This document shows positions 1-9,413 of a stretch of 30,029 nt of DNA, in pieces. A model generated the notes under the pieces. It searched no databases. It saw nothing but the letters and a program-made list of their open reading frames with translations, and had not been told where the DNA came from. The position numbers were made by a program, and so were the translations under genes. The first letter of the stretch is position 1. Every line of letters begins with the position of its first letter. The stretch is from Priapulus caudatus. Lineage: Eukaryota > Priapulida > Priapulimorpha > Priapulimorphida > Priapulidae. The DNA is taken from positions 246,802-276,830 of the forward strand of contig NW_014577292.1 in the NCBI RefSeq assembly GCF_000485595.1, in the 5' to 3' direction.

Positions 1-3
1 ATA

Positions 4-30
4 TAGGGTTAGGGTTAGGGTTAGGGTTAG
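4..30 (+). repeat. Short interstitial telomere-type repeat (TTAGGG)n
   Basis: About 4.5 perfect units of TTAGGG. At a true left chromosome end the plus strand would read CCCTAA, so the orientation is wrong for a terminus starting here. The beta-subunit gene also has to continue leftwards past it. I read it as an interstitial telomeric tract inside an intron. It does show that TTAGGG repeats occur in this genome. Confidence 0.85.
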
Positions 31-494
31 TCAGAAATAGCTAAACGAGCCAGGTGAAACAGAGGTTAGGGGGGACATAGACCCTACGAGCGCTAGTTGA
101 ACTAAGAACCAATGGGTCAACGGGTAATGCTTAAACACTTTTAGGCAACATCTTTGGTTGACAAATGACTGCGGTTTGTGTGTAATGTCCAATAATCCTC
201 CTTAATACACATGGTCAAGTGGACTGATCGAGGCCAGCCTTGCACTAATAGCATGAACCTAATGTATACTTGTAATGTCATTATAATCAATATACATAGC
301 GTTCATGCTAACACTGCACTACTGTACACAATTCTGTATGAACTCCATTTATTATTATTAGCAAAGGCAATGATGCAGCACACACCTGCACACACACTTT
401 AACTTTAAATATTTCGTGAATACAGATAAATAGCTATAGATGTTCAACATAGCTATATGCAGATGCTTGGACTATAAATAATCCTTCCTCTCAC
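31..494. other. Intron of the beta-subunit gene, 3' of the HOOK exon
   Basis: AT-rich intronic sequence between the telomere-type tract and the HOOK exon. The plus-strand open stretch at 211-402 has no recognisable protein character. I see no further exon. Confidence 0.5.
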
Positions 495-637
495 CTTCTT
501 GAAGAAAGGTTTCCGCTTCTCTTTGGCAGGTGTGATATTTCCCTTGGTTATGTTTCCCTTGGAGTTTCCAAGACTGTCGCTATCGTCTCCTCCCATTCCA
601 CCCATGGTGTCCGTGCCATTTTGGTCAGAGTCCATGC
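495..637 (-). CDS. CACNB: Calcium channel beta subunit, exon encoding the HOOK linker
   Basis: Internal exon of 143 nt on the minus strand. The acceptor is ttaacag before 637 and the donor is GTGAGA after 495. It starts with two bases that complete the glycine codon begun in the exon at 1481-1709, then runs 47 codons and ends in phase 0. It encodes a Gly/Asp/Ser-rich stretch (MDSDQNGTDTMGGMGGDDSD) followed by a basic end, PAKEKRKPFFKK. In beta subunits this is the HOOK region between SH3 and the guanylate-kinase-like (GK) domain. The basic end normally runs into the conserved PPYDVVPSMRP start of GK, so that exon should lie left of base 1. The HOOK is the most variable part of the core in this family and influences channel inactivation, so the low-complexity composition is expected. 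Its assignment rests on splice phase, position and the basic tail. Confidence 0.82.
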
Positions 638-1480
638 CTGTTAATATTGATAGTATTAGTCTATAATAATACCGTTAACGTACCACCTTTGTGCGATGGT
701 AACTGACTGGAACAAATGTCTATAGTTGCACGTACTGAGTGTTCTGCTAGGGAGATAGATGTTCCACATACACACTGACATTGCCATTGTGGCCTACAGT
801 AGTAGCATAATTATATACCCTCAATTATTGATTTGCATCACTACTCCTAGCTGATTCATTGTCCGCTACTACGCCTGTTAGTTAGTACATTGATTACTAA
901 TTGACCTCCATTGCACCTTGTCCTAGCTGGCATCTAACAACAACAGCAACAGTTGAACACTGCACTTAGTGAGAAAAGATATTGCCTCACAATACTAGTT
1001 TTCCAACAGCTTGATTTGAGAAAATAATAAAGCCACATCAATACTTCTGCCATTCACTAAACTCTGGTATACTACAGGAATATGTAATATATACTAACTC
1101 TGTCTACCGTTAGACATTGGGATTTGGAGTTTGTCTACATTGGTTGAGTAGGGGAAAAAATGGTAAAATAAATCTTCATTTATCCAGCCTGGGATTTTCT
1201 ACACAGGTTAAGGCCACACATTTGCACAAAGAAAAATGCATATTAGCGTTGATGACACATCAACGCTATCATCACAATCACTACATATTTTCAATACAAC
1301 ATCATTGAGTTTCCAGGAGATCGAAAAAAATATTCCAGGATGCTATATAACCTTTTCTGCCTATTTTCGTTGTAAAATATGTTAACAAATAGTTTTGTTT
1401 CAATATATATTATTTGTTGTTACTGCATGGGCACATTCTAGCACTTGCAGCCACCTGTCTGCTGCCATGCACCCACCCAC
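638..1480. other. Intron (843 bp)
   Basis: AT-rich intron between the HOOK exon and the second SH3 exon. It joins them with a phase-1 boundary (CCA G | GC ATG). I see no repeats or other gene in it. Confidence 0.75.
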
Positions 1481-1709
1481 CTGGAGTGGGAGGCGTCGAT
1501 CCTCGGGAACTTGGAGATTTCGAATTTAGAATGTCATTAGCTAAGCCTCCGAGATTCGATGAAGAGTTTGCTTTGGTTGAGTATATCTTGGTGGATCGTG
1601 GCTGCGAATGTGACAGCCGCAGGTTCTCCAGCTTAAGGGGACTTGGGATGAATCCCACATCACAACCTTCTTTAACCAGCCTACCGATCCACCAATCATT
1701 GTTGTACTT
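1481..1709 (-). CDS. CACNB: Calcium channel beta subunit, exon encoding the second half of SH3 and start of HOOK
   Basis: Internal exon of 229 nt on the minus strand. The acceptor is attgcag before 1709 and the donor is GTGGGT after 1481. It enters in phase 0 and leaves in phase 1. It encodes [15 protein letters not shown] followed by [17 protein letters not shown], the highly conserved second half of the SH3 domain of Cav beta subunits, including the WW pair and the FIPSP motif. The remaining ~45 residues are Ser/Pro-rich and end STPPTPG, typical of the start of the HOOK. The cytosolic beta subunit binds the I-II linker of Cav1/Cav2 alpha-1 subunits through its GK domain, helps bring the channel to the membrane and tunes gating. 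SH3 and GK pack together as a MAGUK-like core. This is the most secure gene call in the window. Base composition is ordinary and the frame is intact. Confidence 0.95.
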
Positions 1710-2263
1710 CTGCAATGTAACGGCACACGGCGTTATCCACTCTGTGGACAGCAATAACCCCATAAACTGTACACACAACTCCAATCTGCGTGGAAAAATC
1801 ATTTCATATAGAATTTTTCAGTCTAATCAGATCGAATATAAATTAGTTACGCTAGTGGTTATTTTTAAAACTATATCCCCATGAATTAGATACATTACAC
1901 AGCTACGTACAAGCCTTTGCACAGCAAACTGTTAATATATAATATTCCACACAGTTAAAGTGCATCACAACCGACACATTAATTACATATAAACAATGCA
2001 AAAATTACTACTTGAGGCCTTAAGGCACAGAGATTTCTGCCTAGAAACTTGGCTCGAATTAATATTAGGTTAAATAGGATTCATTACTTTACAGTGTTTC
2101 CCCTGCATTAATTGACATGAGCGAGGCGGGCCGCTTCGCTCAAATTTTCAGTACAGAAATTTGTCCAAAACACCGCCTCGCTGACGAAAATCAATGTTCT
2201 TCCATAAATAAACTAGAAAGGGCAGTTGTCGCCAACTACATGTATTCCCTGTGTTCTCCCAAA

Positions 2264-2590
2264 GATGTGTAAGTATACGAAGTTTGGTCGCGCTAGGTCA
2301 ATTAGGGGCCGAGTTATAGAGCGGAAGGGAAATATGATGAAGGTCAAGGTCAAGGTCAATGTCAAATAAAGGTCGTAGTGACCTGGTTTTGGTAGCGCTA
2401 GGTCAATTAGGGGCCGAGTTAGAGAGTGGAAGGGAAATATGATCAAGGTCAAGGTAAAGGTCAAATAAAGGTCGCAGTGAGCTGGTTTTGGTACGCTGCT
2501 CATCTTCTTCCCAAAATGTGTAAGTATACCAAGTTTGGTAGCGCTAGGTCAATTAGGGGTCGATTTAAAGAGCGGAAGAGAAATTGTCGG
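2264..2590 (+). repeat. Imperfect ~100-bp tandem repeat with AGGTCA-like half-sites
   Basis: Two consecutive units (about 2281-2384 and 2385-2483) and a partial third (about 2531-2590) share TAGCGCTAGGTCAATTAGGG followed by a purine-rich block. Units 1 and 2 then carry runs of AAGGTCA (about 2339-2364 and 2444-2466). Units 1 and 3 are both preceded by TGTGTAAGTATAC. The apparent minus-strand proteins here (repeated RPLIDLA and LYLTLTLT) are translations of the repeat. I think this is a dispersed repeat of unknown class. Confidence 0.8.
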
Positions 2591-2620
2591 CGGCGGCGGC
2601 TGGGGAGACATGAAACCATA

Positions 2621-2651
2621 GTATCCCCGTCGACTTCGTCGCAGGGGATAC
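2621..2651 (+). repeat. Hairpin GTATCCCC / GGGGATAC
   Basis: A perfect 8-bp stem (2621-2628 with 2644-2651) encloses an inner GTCGAC-TTC-GTCG mini-hairpin. It directly follows the tandem repeat and may be the structured end of that dispersed element. That link is inference. Confidence 0.6.
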
Positions 2652-2883
2652 AACTACACTTTATTGAACTACAATCGAAATATAGATTAGAAATAGAATG
2701 CACAAAATTGCACCATTTTTTCAAAAATTTCTGCGGTGCTCGCTTTGCTAGGACCTCAAAACACACAAACACACCAAAAAAATTTTCCCACCTCAGAGAC
2801 CTTTTTGGCCAGGAGAAGCACTGACTTTATATGGTATGGATTAGATGAGATTCAAGTCTGGGTGGCAGAGATGTTTAACTTAC

Positions 2884-3021
2884 TTCTTTAATGTGTAAGA
2901 AACGTCCGCGCGGTATGACCAAACCGGAGTGCAGTAGCCGAGTTTACGGTGAGTACGTTCATCGCACGGGAGGCCATCGTAGCGACACTTCGTCCCTTAA
3001 CAGCAAGGATGCTAAGCCGGC
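2884..3021 (-). CDS. CACNB: Calcium channel beta subunit, exon encoding the first half of SH3 (frame-disrupted as given)
   Basis: The downstream end is exact: FLHIKE followed by donor GTAAGT at 2883, phase 0, which is what must precede KYNNDWW in the next exon. Upstream, another frame reads YDGLPCDE at 2958-2981, matching the family's NVxYDG...DE segment. DNA resembling AFAVRTNV lies at about 2983-3010 but is split over frames by single-base insertions. A CCGCCCCAG acceptor sits before 3021. In the FLHIKE frame there are TAA (2944-2946) and TGA (2959-2961) stops. Length is 138 nt against roughly 120-126 expected, so there is an excess of bases. The region is inside a stretch that is ~40 % longer than its cleaner paralogue, so sequencing or assembly error is the simplest explanation. 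A decayed exon would make the whole gene non-functional although its other exons are intact. Confidence 0.75.
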
Positions 3022-3964
3022 CTGGGGCGGGGTATACATGACGAACAAAGAAAACAGTTTTGGTTAGAAACGGCTATGTAAAGTGCGTCCAGCCTGGTCT
3101 GAATCACGCTATTGGCCGGCTACTCTGTTTGACTGCGAACTCAAGATCGGTTGGGTTACACACTTGAATAAATTAATGTAGCTGCATGTGCAATTCTAAG
3201 AGGTTTTATTTAATCGTTGTAAAATCAAGTTAGAATGTACATCCCTAAAGTTTGAAAGATAAGTAAGTAAAATGAGGCAGTTAAAAATCTGAAAGTATGT
3301 CAGATCAGCCAATGTTCAGGGGAGACAAAGTAGAAGAAATATGGCACTGTGTAAATTACGGTGCTGAGTCAACGAATGAAACATTTTCATGAGTGCATGG
3401 ATGGAAGCGGTAGCTTCTGCGGGAGCCAAGGCAAGCCGTTGTGATAAAATTAAGGAAAACACTGTAAATGCGGGCGCGGCGCGGTGAACTTGTACGGGTG
3501 TATATAGTTAGACTTGCCGACAGATTGACCTCAGCGCAGAACATATGGAGTTCAGGAACATGATGGCGTTACTTCTTACGTCGAATACCGATATCTTGTA
3601 TAAGTAACTAGAGTGGTGAGTAGTAGTATATGAATAGGTAGGTATGATCAAGAGTATGATCAGGTTACGGAGTATATGATCAGGCGCGATAGTGGTGAGT
3701 GGTGAGTGAGTGAGTGTCAAGAGTGGGTAAAAAACTGGAGAGTTTGAGGAGCGTATTAGTGACGGGGGATGAATTCTTTTGTTTTTATTAGGGAGAAAGT
3801 AGATGAGAATGGTGTTAATATTCCAAGGGAGAGTGTGTGTAGTGTGAGAACGATGGCCGCCGCTTTATCTAAGAGAATGACTTAGCTCGGTGTGAATTGT
3901 GGGGTGGGGGGGGTGAACTGGTGTGAGAGTCGGTGATGACAGGGTGAGTGTTGGTGGATGTGGT
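3022..3964. other. Intronic stretch, partly G/T-enriched
   Basis: Between the broken SH3 exon and the stretched duplicate. From about 3600 onward the plus strand becomes rich in GTG/GAGT runs, like the degraded block that follows. I recognise no gene here. Confidence 0.5.
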
Positions 3965-5228
3965 GAGATGGATGGCCCACAAGCGTAGGGGGGGGTTGCG
4001 TTAAAAGAGTGCTGCTTGTCTAGAATCGAGAATTTTTTTGTCCGATTAGGTGGGTGGTTGAAAGTTCAGTTATGAATAAGCCAGCTTGTTTATTAGTGTA
4101 GCCGAAGAGAGTGTTCATGTGTAGTAAAAAAAATTAGCGTGGGGCTGGGCGGCTCTATTGCTCGAATGTCGTTCATGTGAGAGTGTGTCCTGTATGTGAT
4201 GAGGATGGGGGGATGATAATCATTCCTGGGCAGAAATGGGTGGGTCACGGCGAGTCATGTGAAAGAAGATAGTGGAGGAGGTTTCTAAGGTGTGGGTGAG
4301 AAAACAAGGGGTAGCAGGAGCGGGAGGGGGCCAGCGGTGTGTGAGTGGTTCGGATGGTTGTTGGCGGTGAGTGTTGTGGGTTGAGTGGCGGTGGTGTGAT
4401 TCTAGGGGTAAACCCTGTGTGGCGGTTCGCGAGATGCGGGTTGTCGGGCGGGGCGGGCGGGTGCGGGGGGGGGTTGTTGGTGTTCTGGGGGTTTCCTTCA
4501 CAATAATGGCGCGAAGTGACGAGTGGAGAGCATCGAGGATGGGTGATGCAGGAAGCCTTTTGGCTATAGGGAATGTTCTTGGTTGGGAGGTCGCTTTGAG
4601 TGAAAGTTTGCACGAGGATGGCGGTACGTTTAAGTGTGTTTAAAGGACTAAAGATTGGAAGCTCCAATTCGTGACGTGGTGAGCATAGCAGACTATTTGC
4701 AGAGCAGAGAGTAGGTAAGGACATGTCATCCATTTACCTACAGTGCGCCGTGAGTTAGGGTTGTGTGAGAGTTAGGAGAGAGTGACGACCTGGTAGTACA
4801 ATTAACGCGGGAGGCAAAAATTAGCACAGCTTACGTTGTAGTTGTGTTCAGCCACACTGACTTGTGTGTGGTGTCATGTGTTGGCGTGAGGTTGGAAGGT
4901 GGGGGTGGATAAGGTTACATGTAACACACAGAGCAGGTACCAGAATGCAATCAGAAATGAGTGTGATTGTTTAAGGGTGTGGATTGCCCTTGGTAACTGT
5001 ATAGACCAAATTTAGTCTGTTGAAATGTTCACCTGGGTGGACTGGTACGAATATTTGCCAGTTGCATGTACTCGCGGTGTAGCTGAGGCGCAACTCGTCG
5101 GAGTCATATAGCGGTGAACCAGTGAAGACTAGAATCCGGTTTGATGGTTGTGTGTTTAACCATTGTGCGTGTGGTGTGGGTGGGAGGGTGAAAAAGGCGT
5201 TACGAGCGAGTTATCTTCGCATGGTCGC
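3965..5228 (+). repeat. Stretched, G/T-enriched copy of 19170-20075
   Basis: Collinear anchors are shared with the later copy: AGTTATGAATAAGCCAGC (4068-4085 and 19244-19261), TCATCCATTTACCTACAG (4726-4743 and 19702-19719), ACCAAATTTAG (5005 and 19903) and CTTCGCATG (5215 and 20059). Anchor-to-anchor distances are 676 against 476 nt, 272 against 194 and 208 against 154. This copy is therefore consistently about 35-42 % longer, mostly through extra G and T bases. The open frames at 4220-4733 are products of this composition and not genes. Confidence 0.88.
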
Positions 5229-5792
5229 GGAAATCGATATGGCGTAGTGTGTGAGGTGGCAGAGTAAAGCCATAAAGGATGTGAAGGGGTCTATAATATA
5301 AGAAAAAGTTTTTCAAGCTGCGGTCGTCCGTAGCATGTCCTCAGAGAACATCTCTAAAATGCTGCCCTGTGCCCATGACGACTGTGAGCCATGTTGACTC
5401 ATTTCGCACAGTGATGGCTGTTTCCTACCATGATGCTAATACACCGACATTATCACGACCTATAGTTCCGAGCCGTTTAGATTGTGCTCAAGTCTGCATT
5501 TCCTCCCTATACCTAAGTTGAGGGAATGTTCCCTTCTTTTACACCTTGAACTTTGACCTTTGACCCAGCTTCGGACATCCAAGCCTCTTTTTCGGATTAT
5601 CCCCCCCCCCCTTTTGATTTATTCTCAATGCCTGCAAGAAAAAAACTACTACTCACATAAGTCACGCGAGTCACATTTTGGGCTGTCACGCGAGTCAACT
5701 TGCCTGCACTTTTTAAATAAATACTTCAATTTGGCGAAGTAAGCACTGACCATGTAAAACTATTTCGAACATAAAACCACATAAAAATAGGA
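5229..5792. other. Intronic sequence with a triple nuclear-receptor-type half-site
   Basis: At 5547-5566 the plus strand reads TGAACTTTGACCTTTGACCC. On the minus strand this is three AGGTCA-like half-sites each spaced by 1 base (DR1 type). Two copies of GTCACGCGAGTCA lie near 5661 and 5686, and the same 13-mer recurs near 6457 and 19368. No gene is recognised. Confidence 0.5.
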
Positions 5793-6311
5793 TTATCACA
5801 AACTATTCTGCGTGACTTGCGTGACGCGCTACTAACAGTGTTTTGAAGTTACTCACACCTAAGAGATTTTGTAAATATTACAAGTTTGATACCAAGAATG
5901 TATACCTGGTGAACTAGGTACCCAATACTTCATCACTCATACATCATTTTCACGTGCTAGAAAACCTTTCTTCAAGTGAGCAACATCCCTCCAAGTAGTT
6001 GACTTCGTGACAAAATATAGCTCATAGATACAAATGTTAGGTAATCAAGAGTTTTGATAACTTGAAATGCTTGAATCCATGAAGAAAAGTTAATATTTAG
6101 TTACTACCATATGATTCATTGTGAAAACAGGGGAAATATTGTAAGTCTCAGCTTTGTATAGGAAGAATGGTGCATACGCTATGCGTAAGGGTATTTGGGT
6201 ACCTAGTTCACTAGGTATAACGCAGATAAACCTTAAATATAGTATTCTACAAAAAGTCTATAAAGTGTGAAGTATACTTCAAAACATAGTCACGCACAAT
6301 AGTTCGTGATA
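5793..6311. mobile_element. Foldback element, ~520 bp
   Basis: The arms 5793-5925 and 6195-6311 are imperfect inverted repeats. The inner ends match in 24 of 25 bases (5901-5925 with 6195-6219, core GAACTAGGTACCCAA). The outer ends match as ATCACAAACTATTCTGCGTG against ATCACGAACTATTGTGCGTG. No coding capacity is seen in the loop. It is probably a MITE/foldback element of unassigned family. Confidence 0.7.
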
Positions 6312-6752
6312 TCTGAGAAAATATTAGTGTGGCTGCAATTACTTCAATGCTAAAATATGCATAACTGGCACCTTTGCTAAAATAGTATTTTAAAACAAGT
6401 AGCAGCAAGCCAATATAGGACTGCCATCTTCAAAAAGTTGGATTTTTGTAGAAATGTCACGCGAGTCATGGTGGAATAGCTGATATATATATATCTTTCT
6501 AAGGAGCAATGAATGAACAAAGTGCAAGATGCATGGCGTACGATAATTTGAACATGGCAGTGCATGGCAGTATATAGTGTAAACTTAAACGCAGCCTTGC
6601 GATCGCTGACGAGATACGTATGCATAATTTTATTAATGAATAATGCACGCGAATAAAACAATCAGTGCATACAGTCATGTACACAACATGCACACAGCAA
6701 CAAGTCATGTAAACTCATTTAGTTGCGCGATCAATAGGCGATCGTCGCTTCG
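6312..6752. other. Intronic stretch
   Basis: AT-rich sequence with one GTCACGCGAGTCA motif near 6457 and a short (TA)n. No gene or clear element boundary. Confidence 0.4.
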
Positions 6753-7668
6753 ATCTAAAGCCTAGCGCGCACACCCGAGCAAAACGGGAAATTTTGTTTT
6801 CAGCGTTTCGCGTTCTGCTCGGCGAGCAAGCGCACACACGCACCGACACGGGCCCACAGCTGAGCAAAACATACAGAAACACTGCGTACAGGCCGCTGTC
6901 ACATGACATCAAAATAGCCATACAATCGACATCCAATTTGTGTGTCATGTGATATTTTTAAGGATATTGATGGAGACCGTCTGTGGCTTTTCGCTGTGTA
7001 GCAGAACGATTGACGTCACACACCGAGCAAAACGTACGCTCAGGCGAAAACACGTTCGGCAAATCAAACAATTGCTTGTTCAGCTGAACACGCTCAGCTG
7101 AGCAATGTTTTTTTGTTTCGCGGAATTCCGCACACAGCACGAACATCGAGCGAAACACGGTTTTGCTCCACGTCAGGTGTTTTGCTCGGTTGTGTGCGCT
7201 AGCGCTTAAGCACAAACGCACCATACCCGAGCGAAACATGAAATTTTGTTTTCCAGCGTTTCGCGTTCTGCTCGCGAGCAAGCGCACACACGCACCCGAC
7301 ACAGCACACAGCTGAGAAAAACATGTCAGAAACACTGCGTACAGCGCCGCTGTCACATGACATCAAAAAATAGCCATACAATGAACATCCATTTTGTGTG
7401 TCATGTGTATTTTTAAGGATATTGATTGGAGACCGTCTGTGCGTTTCGCTGTGTAGCAGAACAATTGACGCACACACTCCGAGCAAAACGTACGCTCAGG
7501 CGAAAACACGCTCCGTGAATCAAACATTGCTTGTTCAGTGAAACACGCTCAGCTGAGCAATGTTTCTTGTTTCGGGAATCCGCACACAGCCACGAACATC
7601 GAGCGAAACATGTTTTGCTCCACGTTCCGGTGTTTTGCTCGGGTGTGTGCGTTGGGCTTTAAGCGCCT
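6753..7668. mobile_element. Two head-to-tail TIR elements with CCCGAGCAAAAC ends
   Basis: Unit 1 (about 6753-7208) and unit 2 (about 7200-7668) are near-identical copies of roughly 460 bp, meeting at the palindrome AGCGCTTAAG. The left end reads GCGCACACCCGAGCAAAAC (6765). The right end is its reverse complement (GTTTTGCTCGG...GTGTGCG, 7176 and 7633). Each unit also contains GCTGTCACATGACATCAAAA and the inverted TGTCATGTGA. There is no transposase-like frame. A related core, GCCGTCACATGATTTCAAAA, lies at 8355 inside the next element. Confidence 0.75.
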
Positions 7669-7790
7669 TCTGCGACTGCCTGCGACTGGTCGCAGCCAGT
7701 CGCTGTCAGTCGCGTCGCCGTCGACCTAAGCACTCAGTCGCAGTGAGTTGCAGTGCGTCGCGTCGCGTCGCGTCGCATTCAATCGCAACC
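7669..7790 (+). repeat. GTCGC-rich minisatellite
   Basis: Dense GTCGC/TCGCAGT motifs, including a run of GCGTCGC units at about 7757-7777 and the mini-palindrome CTGCGACTGGTCGCAG (7681-7696). It directly abuts the TIR pair. Confidence 0.7.
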
Positions 7791-7938
7791 CGACCTAATT
7801 GCCCGGCTTTAGTTTATAGGTATACCTGTGTACAATGATCCACTTGGCTAGATGTGTCTGTGTACTGTTATCCTACTAGTAGTACCTACTATCCGACACG
7901 AACCGCTTACTACTATGAGCTTACTAACATACTGTACC

Positions 7939-8863
7939 TAGTGATGGGAATTGGTTGGAATTTCATCATCGATCATTGGTTGCACCCAACCGATCGATGA
8001 TCGAAGATAATCGGTTGAATGAGATTGATTGTGGCTACCAGATATATTGAAATATATCATATATCATATAATACAGTATTTTTTATAATACAATATTCTG
8101 AAAGCCATGTAACAGTATTATACTTGCTTATGTTTGGTGTAGGTTAGATTTACTGTCTCCAAGCTGTTTTAAGCAACCATAAAAACACACAAAAATGAAA
8201 TAAAGAGTCATTTCATCAATGTTTACAAATTTTATTAAACTTTTTTTTTCTGATAATCGATTATATTTATTTTCATAATCGAGCGCTTAAGCATGCAGCA
8301 CACTTCACCATTTTCGGCAACAAAATCACTCGCAGACCAATCAAAATTAGCGCTGCCGTCACATGATTTCAAAATGTTATACAGTAGAACCCCTCTATTA
8401 TGGACTGAACAATAATAAACATGATGGAGAGGTGCCCAGCTTAAAACAGGGTGTCCATTAAGTGGGGTTCTACTGTAACTTGTTACATGTGCATCATGGT
8501 GAATTTCAAATATTTTATACTGGTATTTATTTTGTTAATAAGTTTAATTATATATCAATAAAAACATTGAATATTTTAAGTTGTTTTAGAAGTTAGTAGT
8601 TCTAGATTGATTCATCTACCTACTATTAATAATTGTCTGGTATTTTGTAGCATGATAGGCTACCTGTGGCAAGGAATCGCAGTGAACAAAAATTGCCGTT
8701 AACAGCACACGTGCTGTGACGCGGCAAAGGCCACAAAAATTGCCGACCACGAAAATTGCCTGTACGAGCAACGAAAAGAAAAGTGAAGTGTGCTGCCAGC
8801 TTAAATCGGTTGCTGCAAACGATTGACTTTCGATTATAATGATCGATATATTGGAAATCACTA
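7939..8863. mobile_element. hAT-like non-autonomous element with 8-bp target duplication
   Basis: The exact 8-bp direct repeat ACTGTACC flanks it (7931-7938 and 8864-8871). The ends are TAGTGATGGG... and ...AATCACTA, so both termini start TAGTGAT when read inward. An 8-bp duplication with TAGNG-type termini is the hAT signature. Inside are ATCGAT-rich subterminal repeats and an inner foldback (about 8284-8810, ends CTTAAG...GCAGCACACTTCAC). At 925 bp with no transposase frame it is non-autonomous. Confidence 0.85.
8382..8475. mobile_element. 94-bp pogo/Tigger-like MITE nested in the hAT element
   Basis: Perfect terminal inverted repeats CAGTAGAACCCC / GGGGTTCTACTG, flanked by TA on both sides (8380-8381 and 8476-8477). 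This is the target and terminal style of Tc1-mariner/pogo MITEs. It interrupts the GTCACATGATTTCAAAATG core shared with the 6.7-7.7 kb elements, so it inserted later. Confidence 0.85.
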
Positions 8864-8871
8864 ACTGTACC

Positions 8872-9363
8872 CATCTACATTCATCTACGTGTTGTCTGAT
8901 ATGGGTGGGTTTGCCTGTAATATACATGTCTGTCTACCTTGTGTTGATGACTGCATTCTGTTATGACACCGTCGTAGTGTCTAGCTCTGCCTATACTACC
9001 GATACTATTGGCCTCTATACAAGCTCATCCATTTTGTGTCTGGCTGCTGTCTGGTTCCTATATATATGCATCACTCTACTTTCTTCTAGTTGTGGGCTAT
9101 CACTGCATGATAGTATCAGATTACTATGTTAACCTGGTTGCTGACTGATGTCTAAATGTGTATTTCTGCCTGTCCTGTAACATATCGATCTCTTTGTCTT
9201 CCTGGCGACAATATATATTGTACTGTCTTTCTCTATGTGTGTCTGTCTACGTACAGCACGCGTACCTGTCTACACCTGACGATGTCCACTTGACTCTGAA
9301 TATGTCTAACTCATGCGTGCACCTAATTGATTCTGTTCGTTCCGAACAAATGTTTTTGTGTCT
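8872..9363. other. Intronic stretch
   Basis: No repeat or gene recognised. Open frames at 8839-9132 and 9158-9379 are hydrophobic Ser/Leu/Thr/Tyr-rich with no domain character, and the first overlaps the hAT right end. Confidence 0.4.
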
Positions 9364-9402
9364 GGCAATGTGCGGGTGAACAATTGCTGAGCGCACATTG
9401 CC
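9364..9402 (+). repeat. Hairpin GGCAATGTGCG / CGCACATTGCC
   Basis: Perfect 11-bp arms (9364-9374 and 9392-9402) with a 17-nt loop, just left of the next TIR element. Confidence 0.6.
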
Positions 9403-9413
9403 GAACATTTTAA

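Larger units (their letters stand above)
1710..2883. other. Intron (1.17 kb) splitting the SH3 domain
   Basis: Phase-0 intron between FLHIKE and KYNNDWW, a boundary expected in beta-subunit genes. It contains the tandem repeat at 2264-2590 and the hairpin at 2621-2651. It also has an inverted pair GCGAGGCGG (2121-2129) / CCGCCTCGC (2173-2181), next to a CAGTGTTTCCC motif at 2092 that resembles a hAT end. I found no matching right end for that motif. Confidence 0.6.

Noticed and set aside
1-30. A real chromosome end
   Set aside because: Wrong strand orientation, only 4.5 units, and the gene must continue leftwards.
2092-2200. Left end of a hAT element (CAGTGTTTCCC)
   Set aside because: No inverted right end or 8-bp duplication could be found nearby.
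2213-2772. Minus-strand frames with repeated RPLIDLA and LYLTLTLT
   Set aside because: They track the nucleotide tandem repeat. There is no evidence of a protein domain.
4220-4733. Pro/Thr-rich minus-strand frame of 162 codons
   Set aside because: Lies in the G/T-enriched stretched duplicate. The cleaner copy at 19.4-19.7 kb does not encode the same protein.
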